From positions 310,001 to 374,000 of the forward strand of contig OY781061.1 of NCBI GenBank assembly GCA_963676515.1: a DNA stretch of 64,000 bases, read 5' to 3'. Under the pieces are notes generated by a model that worked only from the letters and a program-made list of their open reading frames with translations, had not been told where the DNA came from and did no database searches. The position numbers were made by a program, and so were the translations under genes. This DNA is from G963667145 sp963676515 [NCBI: Candidatus Cloacimonadota bacterium]. Lineage in GTDB: Bacteria > Cloacimonadota > Cloacimonadia > G963667145. Of the stretch, positions 17,437 to 24,895 are shown one piece after another (position 1 is the stretch's first letter; the number at the start of each line of letters is the position of its first letter).

Positions 17437-18385
17437 TTAATTTCCTCTCCGCTTCAATAAATTTTTCAGCTATCAACTTTATTTGCAAACTCAACAACAT
17501 CAATTCTTTCAAATATTCTTTTTTAGGGTCACAAAGCAAGAAAGATATAACAGATTCTAATAATGAATGAGCTACCAATTGAGCTGGGTCAGCGAAACCA
17601 ACATTACTTCTATTACACAAAATAGTTTCACCCGAGACACCATTAATGTGACCAATATTATAAAAAAGTCCTGTTGGTCCACTATGTATAGGAATATTAG
17701 AATGTTTATAAAAATGCATTAATTCATCACTCTCTTTATTATATGAAAAAAAGTTATAAAGATTTATATTGTTTTTATTCAACACTTCATGTGCCCATCC
17801 ATAGTGTTTATCAAACCCTTTTCCATATTTATCTATACATTTATTTCTTTTTTGCTTCCAAAACTCTAAGTCCTCTTGTATATTTTTTCTTTCTTCAGGT
17901 CTAAATTTAATATAAGTTTCTGCTTCTCTCACTTTTTCAACATTAAGATAATCTAAATACTTTTCTGCTAAACTTTCATCATTTTTTGCCAAACATTTTG
18001 CGAAAGTTACAGTTTCAAATAAAGTTCTCCAACTTGAAAGAGCACCAGAAGCAAATCCATTTTTTACCAAACATAGAATTTCATTAGCACACAAAATAGA
18101 TTTGCCATTTAAAAATTTTAGAGCAGTAAATTTGTTATTATCTAGCAAAGTACAACCATGGTCAAAACGCTTAGACAAGCTTAAACATTCTTCAATAAAA
18201 ATTTCTAATAAATGAATTCCTTCAGTATAATTTTCTAGCAATCGAGCAAGATAACCAACAGAATAATCTCTTATCTTTAGGATGTGTTTATATCCTTCCA
18301 AATAATAATTATCTACAAAATTATCCTCAATCTTTGTTTTTTTTCTATCTTTCACAAGATTTAAATAATAATCTAGAAGTTCCAC
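17414..18385 (-). CDS. DUF5677-like protein inserted inside the restriction system
   Basis: A 323-aa protein with features of the DUF5677 family: a mostly helical fold with SSWRTLFETVTFAKCLAKND in the middle and conserved histidines near HFYKHSNIPIHSGP. Function unknown; relatives are scattered near mobile and defence genes. It starts at a GTG (18385) lying within the 125-bp repeat, with GGAAA upstream. The base composition is much more AT-rich than the flanking restriction genes, pointing to transfer. Its last dozen codons are read from the target DNA: the frame crosses the 9-bp direct repeat and runs 23 nt into the specificity-domain ORF. Confidence 0.65.
   Translation of the reverse strand: MELLDYYLNLVKDRKKTKIEDNFVDNYYLEGYKHILKIRDYSVGYLARLLENYTEGIHLLEIFIEECLSLSKRFDHGCTLLDNNKFTALKFLNGKSILCANEILCLVKNGFASGALSSWRTLFETVTFAKCLAKNDESLAEKYLDYLNVEKVREAETYIKFRPEERKNIQEDLEFWKQKRNKCIDKYGKGFDKHYGWAHEVLNKNNINLYNFFSYNKESDELMHFYKHSNIPIHSGPTGLFYNIGHINGVSGETILCNRSNVGFADPAQLVAHSLLESVISFLLCDPKKEYLKELMLLSLQIKLIAEKFIEAERKLNDTHPQS
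17442..17450. repeat. Direct repeat TTCCTCTCC, left edge of the DUF5677 insertion
   Basis: The same 9 bp occurs at 18638-18646, where it encodes the last residues of the 858-aa restriction protein. It resembles a target-site duplication enclosing about 1.2 kb. Confidence 0.55.
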
Positions 18386-18667
18386 TATTCGTTTCCTATT
18401 TCCATTTGCTGGGTTTCTCTCTCACAGACTTTACTCTGGGAGTGTGTCTTGTCGCGTATGCATTCCCAAGCTGGAGCTTGGGAACGAGGAGAAGGTTTAT
18501 TTGTTCCCACTATTCGTCTCCTATTTCCATTTGCTGAGTTTCTCGCTCACAGACTTTACTTTGGGAGTGTGTCTTGTCGCGTATGCATTCCCAAGCTGGA
18601 GCTTGGGAACGAGGAGAAGGTTTATTTTTTCCCACTATTCCTCTCCTATTTCCATTTGCTGGGTTTC
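18382..18667. repeat. 125-bp tandem repeat, 2.3 copies, with palindromic core
   Basis: Copies start at 18382 and 18507, and a partial third at 18632, with a strict 125-bp period and few mismatches. Each copy begins with about 35 bp equal to the 3' end of the 858-aa restriction gene, then unrelated sequence ending in the near-palindrome CCAAGCTGGAGCTTGG (18472-18487 and 18597-18612). I recall this TTCCCAAGCTGGAGCTTGGGAA-like core, split here across two mentions, as a dispersed repeat in many bacterial genomes, but cannot check it. Small plus-strand frames across it are artefacts. Confidence 0.85.
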
Positions 18668-21211
18668 GTCTTCTTCATAAAGATAGAGAGGAAAAATTGA
18701 AGTCAAAAATCTATCACTTAGTCTAGCTTCAATCATATTAGTGCTAATAAAAACACTACTAAACTCTTTTTCTTTATTTATCCTAATCGTTGCCAATCCC
18801 AAATTGTCCCCTTTCAAAAAATGTTGCATCACATCTAACCGACTTCTTTCAATAAAATTAGAATTATAATATAACCATCTATCATCAAAAGGTCGATAAG
18901 AAACTCTTTTCACACATTCATTATCAAAACAATCAACTTCATTTTTTACTTCATCAATTTTCCAACTTTTATTTTCTTTCAAACCATATTTAAAAACTAA
19001 AGTGTCTTTATCTAAAAGAAAAAAATCGTTTATTCGGGATTTTAAAGTTTCTTGACTCTCATCAATCACAAATTTATCCCTTGAAGTAACAATACCAACA
19101 TTATTCACAGGAAACAAATCTTTCACAGAAAACCCTTTTTCATATTCGCCTAGCAGTTCGTTATCTTTGGGCACAAAGAAATAGTTCGGCTCTTTGCATT
19201 CCAGCTCTTGCCAAGCGATATTATCGACACTGTGCTCATTCAAGAAATTATACTTATTCTCTCGCTTGCCATAGAGGTCGCAGTGTCTGACTTTCGCCAA
19301 ATCTTTATTGTCGCCTTTCTTGACGAAGATGTTGATGCTCACCCCTTGCATAATGTCGAAGACATTGTCGTCTTTGCTTCCGTCTGGGCAAACCTCTTTT
19401 TTCTTGGCGTTGCCGTGTAAATCTAATGTGTAAATCTTATCAAAACTTTGCAGAAGATTCCAACGCATTCCCCTAAAAGTCGGGTTGTCCAAAAATCCGT
19501 GTGGATTGATAAAAGCCAAAACCCCCTCGCCGTTCTTATCGATGTAATGTTGACCGAAGCGGATAAATTTCACATAATCGTCGTTGATCCATTTGGAGTT
19601 TCGCTCTTGCAATTTTACTTTGCCCCCTGGCTCTTTTTTGTAATTTTCCATTATGTTCATTATCCAGTCGCCCTTGTTTGAGCTTTCCCCTGAATACGGT
19701 GGATTGCCGATGACGCACATTACTGGTGTGTCTCGCTTGATGTGGTTGGCTTCGTTCGCCTCGGTGCTGAGCCAAGCAGAAAAGATGCTTCCCGTGTCGG
19801 GGTGTTCCTCCTCAAGTGAGTTGGTTAGGTAGATGTTGAACCGCTGGTCTTTGGTCGCCAGATAGCCTGTCTCCCGCAGGAGCATGTCTAGCTTGAGATG
19901 AGCCATCGAGTAGCTCGCCATCAGCAGCTCAAAGCCGTTGAGCCGTGGTATGAGATGCTCCTGTACATATGAGCTCCACGCACCTTGCATCGCCTTGAAT
20001 TTCTTGCCATAGATATACTTTACCACTTCTACCAAAAAAGTGCCTGTGCCTGTGGCTGGGTCCAAGATTTGCACCTTGTGAACCTCTTTTTCCGCTTGCT
20101 TATATCCTGTCTTGGAGCGGTTGTCGGGAGTTTGGGTGTCCACTTTTATCTTGGTTTTGCTGGTGTCGGCTAGCCCCTCTGGCAGTCCAAACTCTTGCTT
20201 GAGGATAGCGTCCACCGACCTTACGATAAACTTCACCACTGGCTCTGGCGTGTACCACACACCTCTGGCTTTTCGCAATTTGGGGTCATACTCTCCCAGA
20301 AAGGTTTCGTAGAAATGGATTATCGGGTCTTGCATTTTGGTAGGTTTACCAAAGTTTTTCAGAAGCTCTTTGATGTTGGTAGCTCGATACACATCGGCGA
20401 GGTTGTCCACGGTGGTTTTTATCCTCTCATCGATGTCTGGACCGGCTATGTAACCAAATAGACGACGCAAAAATGGATTGGACTTGGGGATTAGCTCTGC
20501 TGCCTCGTATCTACTAAAATCGTCTAAAGTTTTATCGTTGAGTCTTGCGGCAAACATCCCATAAGCCAAAGTTTGCGAGTAAATGTCAGCAAAAGCTCTG
20601 GGTGTTAGGTCGTGGATCAAGATGCTTTTAAAAGTTTTATACTGCCCTTGCAAAGAGCTATTTTCCGCAGTTTGTTCATCTGCGCGCAAAGCCTTTTCCA
20701 AAATATTTTGCAAAAGTTTTGCCTTGCCTGCCATCATCTTAGCCAGCTTAGAGGGATATTTTATCGTCTGTCCGATGTATTGACAAAAATCTACCAGTAA
20801 ATTCTCGAAATGTGCAAAATTTTCTGGGCAAGGCACTATCTTGCCATCCACTATTTCAGCTATTCGCACTTCATGCACCAGTTTTTCGCTTTGATAAAAT
20901 CTGAACCACAAATAGTCGGTAATTATCAGATTGTCCAAGGCTTTACGATAGCGGTCAAATTGTTCTTTGTAAAGTTTCGCCGTTAAATCTTTCCCTACAT
21001 CTTTTGCCTCTATGTAGCCAATGGGTATTTTCCCTTTGGTTAATACATAGTCGGGATTACCACAATCTGTCACATTCGCTGGCTCGTTCGTTACCTCCAC
21101 CCCAGAAGTCAGATTTCTAATCAAATCTTCCAAGTCTCCCCTATACGAGTGTTCACGGCTGATACCCGAAGCATATCTGGTGCTAACTTTTGCTAAATAT
21201 TCACTTATCAT
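18635..21211 (-). CDS. Type ISP/IIG-like restriction-modification enzyme (nuclease + N6-adenine methylase)
   Basis: An 858-aa protein. The N-terminus carries a PD-(D/E)XK-type nuclease motif (NPDYVLTKGKIPIGYIEAKD, about residues 52-71). A helical coupler follows. The methylase has motif I DPATGTGTFLVEV near residue 382 and the N6-adenine motif NPPYSG near residue 503. No SF2 helicase motifs are seen, so it resembles the shorter helicase-less ISP-annotated or type IIG enzymes. The C-terminal specificity domain is absent and encoded separately at 16822-17436. The last 170 codons are clearly more AT-rich than the rest, suggesting a swapped recognition segment. The 3' end is duplicated in the adjoining 125-bp repeats. 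Confidence 0.85.
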   Translation of the reverse strand: MISEYLAKVSTRYASGISREHSYRGDLEDLIRNLTSGVEVTNEPANVTDCGNPDYVLTKGKIPIGYIEAKDVGKDLTAKLYKEQFDRYRKALDNLIITDYLWFRFYQSEKLVHEVRIAEIVDGKIVPCPENFAHFENLLVDFCQYIGQTIKYPSKLAKMMAGKAKLLQNILEKALRADEQTAENSSLQGQYKTFKSILIHDLTPRAFADIYSQTLAYGMFAARLNDKTLDDFSRYEAAELIPKSNPFLRRLFGYIAGPDIDERIKTTVDNLADVYRATNIKELLKNFGKPTKMQDPIIHFYETFLGEYDPKLRKARGVWYTPEPVVKFIVRSVDAILKQEFGLPEGLADTSKTKIKVDTQTPDNRSKTGYKQAEKEVHKVQILDPATGTGTFLVEVVKYIYGKKFKAMQGAWSSYVQEHLIPRLNGFELLMASYSMAHLKLDMLLRETGYLATKDQRFNIYLTNSLEEEHPDTGSIFSAWLSTEANEANHIKRDTPVMCVIGNPPYSGESSNKGDWIMNIMENYKKEPGGKVKLQERNSKWINDDYVKFIRFGQHYIDKNGEGVLAFINPHGFLDNPTFRGMRWNLLQSFDKIYTLDLHGNAKKKEVCPDGSKDDNVFDIMQGVSINIFVKKGDNKDLAKVRHCDLYGKRENKYNFLNEHSVDNIAWQELECKEPNYFFVPKDNELLGEYEKGFSVKDLFPVNNVGIVTSRDKFVIDESQETLKSRINDFFLLDKDTLVFKYGLKENKSWKIDEVKNEVDCFDNECVKRVSYRPFDDRWLYYNSNFIERSRLDVMQHFLKGDNLGLATIRINKEKEFSSVFISTNMIEARLSDRFLTSIFPLYLYEEDETQQMEIGEE
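18638..18646. repeat. Direct repeat TTCCTCTCC, right edge of the DUF5677 insertion
   Basis: Partner of 17442-17450. It lies inside the last codons (GGA GAG GAA on the minus strand) of the 858-aa gene. Confidence 0.55.
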
Positions 21212-21304
21212 TGCGTTACCTTCTTTTATCTCTTAACCAAAATTAAAAGATTCTAGACACCAATAAAAATCAAGTGTTATTTAGTTTTTAATTGTTCTCC
21301 TCGA

Positions 21305-21601
21305 CTACTTTCCTAAAAAAGATTCCAAATTATGCACATACTCTAAAAACTGGTCTCTGCCTTTTGCCGTTAAGCTATAAACGGTTTTCGGCTTGTTATT
21401 TACAAACTTTTTCTCTACCCCGATGTACTGCACCTCTTCCAACTTTTTCAAGTGTGTGGAGAGATTGCCATCGCTCGCCTGAGTAATTTCCTTGAGATAA
21501 TTGAAATCAGCTTTTTCTACCGTTACCAGAGTAGAGATGATCGCCAAGCGAATCGGCGAATGGATTATTTTGTTAATCTTCTGGTAATTAATTTTTTCCA
21601 T
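21305..21601 (-). CDS. Winged-helix transcriptional regulator (HTH_34-type)
   Basis: A 98-aa DNA-binding protein with one winged-helix domain: HSPIRLAIISTLVT, then the recognition region FNYLKEITQASDGNLSTHLK and the wing VNNKPKTVYSLTAKG. Proteins of this kind usually sit next to a small membrane protein and control it. Here the start overlaps the 3' end of the 192-aa membrane protein gene by 14 nt, so the two are co-expressed. The signal sensed is unknown. Confidence 0.87.
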   Translation of the reverse strand: MEKINYQKINKIIHSPIRLAIISTLVTVEKADFNYLKEITQASDGNLSTHLKKLEEVQYIGVEKKFVNNKPKTVYSLTAKGRDQFLEYVHNLESFLGK

Positions 21602-22166
21602 TTTTACTTCTCTTATAAATAATAATTCCCGGAACTACTTGCAGCAAAATCAACAATCCTGCAAAAACTAGGAGAGAATTTATAGAAATCCAAAGTGAAA
21701 AAACGATCGCGGCTGCTAACCAACAAAAGGAAATAAGTCTTAACAAATTGTCCTGATACAAATTTCCAGTAATATAAAAAGCTACGAAGAGAATCACACT
21801 GGGGAAAATGGGGATTATCCGTGGGGCGATGTAAGGAGAAAACGCAGCCACAAGAAGCAAGAAAATCAAAGCGACAATAGATGCTATCCAAACATTGCCT
21901 ACTATCTTGTCCAAAAAGTTAGTCGCTCCTAAATTTCTTCTTTTGTTAATCGTAATCGAGAATGCTATGCCTACGATGTTGGCTACCGTCCAAATTAAAC
22001 CCTTATAGACTGAATTTGAGATTAGGAGATAAGTCGCGACGCTAGCAATAGCTGTCAGTATCCCCCAGGCAATATAGTGCAATCCGTTGTCTGCAAACCT
22101 TCTTTTCGATTTTTCGATGGTCTCTTTTATTAAATTTATCTCTTCACTGAGTTTATGGTTTTCCAT
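21588..22166 (-). CDS. Small multi-spanning membrane protein, partner of the regulator
   Basis: A 192-aa protein of no named family. A charged N-terminal helix (about residues 1-27) is followed by five or six hydrophobic segments (for example YIAWGILTAIASVATYLLI, LIWTVANIVGIAFSITI, IASIVALIFLLLVAAFSPYI) and a basic tail. The overlap with the winged-helix gene downstream suggests a regulator/membrane-protein pair. It is the first gene of the pair, with no RNA structure apparent in front. Confidence 0.7.
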   Translation of the reverse strand: MENHKLSEEINLIKETIEKSKRRFADNGLHYIAWGILTAIASVATYLLISNSVYKGLIWTVANIVGIAFSITINKRRNLGATNFLDKIVGNVWIASIVALIFLLLVAAFSPYIAPRIIPIFPSVILFVAFYITGNLYQDNLLRLISFCWLAAAIVFSLWISINSLLVFAGLLILLQVVPGIIIYKRSKNGKN

Positions 22167-22302
22167 AAATCCCCCTCTTTTTTATTATGCAAAGAACTTT
22201 GTTTTACAAAGTGAAAAGTGTCAAGGAGTTTTTTGAGGTTTTCTCTTACCAGAGTTGCTCTTCATCTTTTCGTTGGTCGAAAAGACGAAGCAGAAAAGCC
22301 CA

Positions 22303-22456
22303 CTCTGCTCCCTAAGGTGGCAGTCGTTTCGCGTCACCAGCAGAGCGATAAGTGTGGTCGTTCCCGTATTATATACCTAGCTTGCTATTTTCTTATTTCT
22401 AGCTCTAGCGTTTTTATTACGAAGTTTTGTGACTGCCACTTTGGTAGTGAGCAGAG
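22303..22456. repeat. MITE-like element with about 24-bp imperfect terminal inverted repeats
   Basis: The left end CTCTGCTCCCTAAGGTGGCA (22303-22322) continues GTC. The right end 22431-22456 is its reverse complement with two or three mismatches and a small indel (it includes GACTGCCACTTT and GTGAGCAGAG). Total length is 154 bp, with an AT-rich centre and no coding capacity. This fits a small non-autonomous transposon or a folded RNA; no transposase is nearby. Confidence 0.5.
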
Positions 22457-22556
22457 AAATTTCAACCTATCCCCATCACCTAGCAAATACAAAGTAGCTA
22501 TGTGAAACTCACCCTTTAAAAATACCATCAGGGTGGGGCAGGTTAATAAAAAACAT

Positions 22557-22702
22557 TAAGCGAGTAGCTTACAATTACTTACGCCGAGCGAGCTACGCTG
22601 AAAAGCGATGTGCTATATCACCAAAAAATGATAAAATGTGATTCATAGCACGAGGTTTGTCAGCGTGCGAGAGAAGGCTTAGTAATTTTGCTAGTTGCTT
22701 AG
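22557..22702. repeat. Long imperfect palindrome, possible MITE or structured RNA
   Basis: Arms 22557-22601 and 22660-22702 are inverted copies with scattered mismatches: TAAGC...AATTACT...CGCTGA against TCAGCG...AGTAATT...GCTTAG. Inside them a second pair, GTGCTAT (22610-22616) and ATAGCAC (22645-22651), continues the stem. The whole could fold into one hairpin of about 146 nt. Confidence 0.5.
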
Positions 22703-22724
22703 GTTTTTTTGACTTTACCTTTTG

Positions 22725-22760
22725 TTACTTTTAGCTTTGGTCAGCCAAAGGGAAAAGTAA
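22725..22760. repeat. Strong hairpin with TCAG loop
   Basis: TTACTTTT, AG, CTTTGG, TCAG, CCAAAG, GG, AAAAGTAA: 14 paired positions with one symmetrical 2-nt internal loop. It begins 22 nt past the large palindrome and may be part of it. Confidence 0.65.
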
Positions 22761-22856
22761 GACCCTCCGTCAGGAGAACAAATTAAAGAAGAAATGTAAT
22801 CCCTCTGCGTTAGCAGGCAAAGAAAGGCAATAAACCAACTACAAAAGAAAAATAAC

Positions 22857-23030
22857 CTATTTTTGTTTTTTGCTTTTTTTTTCAAAAAGAGGAAACTCCC
22901 CTCTCACCTTCTCCGCCAGCTTCTCGCCCACACCTTTGACTGTCTGAAGCTCTTCCATAGTCGCCTCTTTCACGCCCTGCACCGAGCCAAACTCCCGCAG
23001 GAGGTTATACTTGGTCTGCTCGCCCACCAC
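22857..23030 (-). pseudogene. Displaced copy of the uvrC 3' end
   Basis: On the minus strand 23030 to about 22895 matches the uvrC segment 26014 to about 25878 at roughly 92% (about 11 differences in 130 nt), nearly all at silent third positions. The encoded residues VVGEQTKYNLLREFGSV and TVKGVGEKLAEKV (the second helix-hairpin-helix) are the same in both. The copy then diverges to a different tail (RGEFPLFEKKSKKQK) and a TAG at 22859-22857. It has no start and abuts the ORF6N gene stop. It looks like the former 3' end of uvrC, cut off when the island entered. Confidence 0.85.
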
Positions 23031-23039
23031 AAGAGACCC

Positions 23040-23909
23040 TTAACTCTCCAACCTGCCGAGTATCTCCACAGCTCCCATCTCAAATTTGTTAAATGCGAAC
23101 CAGCGTTTACCGAGGTCTTTTAGCGATGCCCCAAAATGGTAAACTTCTTTGCCATCAATTATCAAAAACCTGTCGTGGGAGTTTTTGAAAACTTCCACTT
23201 TGATGGGGAAATACTGAGCCGTAAATTTCGCCAGATCCAATGAAAGCTTCTTGTTTATCTGCTGCGTATATATTGTGATTTTGATGCCCTTGCATTTTGC
23301 GAAGAGAAGAAAAGTATTCTCGTCGATGTAATTGTCTATCAAGACGATTTGCTTTTTGGCGGTGCTGATCAAATCGATGACAAATCTATAAGCATCAAAT
23401 ATTTGCCCATCGAAAAACACCCCTTGTTTGGAAACTAAGCTCTTGTCTTCTAGTGCTTTAAAAATTTTGTCAACTTTTTGGTCTGTTTTTATTAGCTTTT
23501 GTTCAACACCTTCCAGCCTTTGGAAAATTCCCGCATTTTGGGAGAGGAAATTTTTTACAGAAACGAAAGCTCTCATAATTTTAATGTTTATTTCTATAGC
23601 TCTGTCACTTTTCAGGACACTAGAAATCATCGCCACTCCTTGCTCTGTAAAGGCGTATGGCTTAGCACCTCCAAGGTGCTTTTTGGATGGTATCACAAAT
23701 TGTGACACCATCTTTTCTATTTCCTGCGTTGTTAAGACAAACATAAAATCTGCTGGAAATCTTTTGATATTTCTGTTTACTGCTTGTTTTAGCACTCTTG
23801 TCTCCACGCCGTAAAGTTCAGCTAGGTCTCTGTCGAGCATCACCTGATGCACACGGATAGTGAAAATTTTGCCTTTGATGTCAGCTTCTATTGCCTCTAG
23901 TTCGCCCAT
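23040..23909 (-). CDS. ORF6N-domain protein
   Basis: A 289-aa protein. Residues 10-95 form an ORF6N domain (HQVMLDRDLAELYGVETRVL, RFPADFMFVLT), a KilA-N relative of phage and mobile DNA. A coiled-coil-like linker follows (RLEGVEQKLIKTDQKVDKIF). The C-terminal half has the PLD-like string HDRFLIIDGKEVYHFGASLK. ORF6N proteins are abundant in FCB-group genomes, but their role is unsettled; antirepressor and anti-phage roles have been proposed. GGGAGAG lies just before the ATG. It is the leftmost gene of the island flanked by the two uvrC ends. Confidence 0.85.
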   Translation of the reverse strand: MGELEAIEADIKGKIFTIRVHQVMLDRDLAELYGVETRVLKQAVNRNIKRFPADFMFVLTTQEIEKMVSQFVIPSKKHLGGAKPYAFTEQGVAMISSVLKSDRAIEINIKIMRAFVSVKNFLSQNAGIFQRLEGVEQKLIKTDQKVDKIFKALEDKSLVSKQGVFFDGQIFDAYRFVIDLISTAKKQIVLIDNYIDENTFLLFAKCKGIKITIYTQQINKKLSLDLAKFTAQYFPIKVEVFKNSHDRFLIIDGKEVYHFGASLKDLGKRWFAFNKFEMGAVEILGRLES

Positions 23910-24100
23910 TTTACTCTCCCAATTTTGTTTGGTTTCGCAATAATATTGGTTTGTCTCTGGCTCTGCCCATGAAGCGGAGGAAACCCAGTCCTGCCTAGCA
24001 AATTAATTTTTCATGTATCCACTTATTTTTATTGACAGATATTTTATTCTTTTGTCTCTTCGAAAAAAAATCAAAATAAAACAAAAAAGGAATGAAAATT

Positions 24101-24891
24101 ATGATTGAAACTCTTTATAGAAGCGACACATTATTTCGATTCAGTGAACCATGCAAAAATTATAAAAATCCTTCTGATTGCCAAAATTGTCTGGAAAAAA
24201 GCTGGTACAATAAAGAAGAAGAAAATACGATTGTATAAAAAAAAACTCTTATTATGCTTTAAATTATGGACTATCATATAGTAGTGAAATATATCACTAT
24301 TTGGCTCATACAAAAATTTTAGAAAAAAAAATTTCTGGTAAAGAAATTAAAGTATTATCGCTTGGATGTGGCTTTTCTCCAGATCTAATCGCACTAGAAA
24401 AATATATCGAAGATAAACAATTACAAATAAAGATTAATTATACTGGCATTGATAACTCGAATATTTGGAAATATATAAGAATCAATTCAAACAAAGCAAC
24501 ATATGAAAATAAAGACATTTTAGACGGATTTTGTTTGAAAGATTTTGATATAGTTTTTATGGTTAAATTATTTTCAACTTTACTAAACAATTCATTGCAT
24601 GAAAAATTCCTTAATTTATTACGAGAAGAAATTAGAACAAATTTAAAAGAAAACTCTTTTTTAATTTTTGCAGATATAAATCATCACGAAAAAGGCAAAG
24701 ACCTTTTTGATAAAAATATAAAAGATTTGTTCAAAAAGAAACAATCCTTTTTTTTCCCCATTGAAAATGCATACAAAGGCGACTACGAGCCTATACGCAA
24801 CACAAAAATCGTGTATGAAATTCCTGAAAATCTGGCTATATCCCCCAAAGATACTGTTTGCAAAACTGTAATTTTTGAATATAGGAAATAA
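24101..24891 (+). pseudogene. Class I SAM-methyltransferase-like gene, apparently frameshifted
   Basis: An N-terminal piece (ATG 24101 to TAA 24238, preceded by AAGGA) has a cysteine motif, CKNYKNPSDCQNCLEK. The frame then breaks at the A-rich site 24235-24245. The next frame continues through YYALNYGLSYSSEIYHYLA to the stop at 24891. Adding one base would give one 263-aa protein. The body carries a Rossmann motif I (VLSLGCGFSPDLIALE) and YTGIDNS, typical of SAM-dependent methyltransferases. The strong AT bias matches the DUF1848 gene after it. Either it is a broken gene, a sequencing error in the A run, or a slippage-dependent one; a shorter product from the TTG at 24301 is possible. Target unknown. 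Confidence 0.6.
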
Positions 24892-24895
24892 ACCT

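Larger units (their letters stand above)
22167..22862. other. Gene-free 0.7-kb stretch with repeat elements
   Basis: About 700 nt with no credible gene. It holds two long imperfect inverted repeats (22303-22456 and 22557-22702) and a strong hairpin (22725-22760), listed separately. The right end (from 22857) runs into the uvrC 3'-end copy. A 95-codon plus-strand frame at 22218-22505 crosses the first inverted repeat and is not believed. Confidence 0.6.

Noticed and set aside
18382-18667. CRISPR array
   Set aside because: The 125-bp units are repeated in full, with no distinct short repeats separated by unique spacers, and no cas genes are present.
18334-18700. Small plus-strand frames over the 125-bp repeats encoding PSWSLGTRRR-like peptides
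   Set aside because: They are reading frames of the repeat itself, overlap each other in different frames and oppose the real genes.
22218-22505. 95-codon plus-strand frame
   Set aside because: Crosses the MITE-like inverted repeats, has no ribosome site and no protein-like composition.
24131-24313. Minus-strand 60-codon frame
   Set aside because: Antisense over the frameshift site of the methyltransferase-like gene, AT-rich shadow frame.
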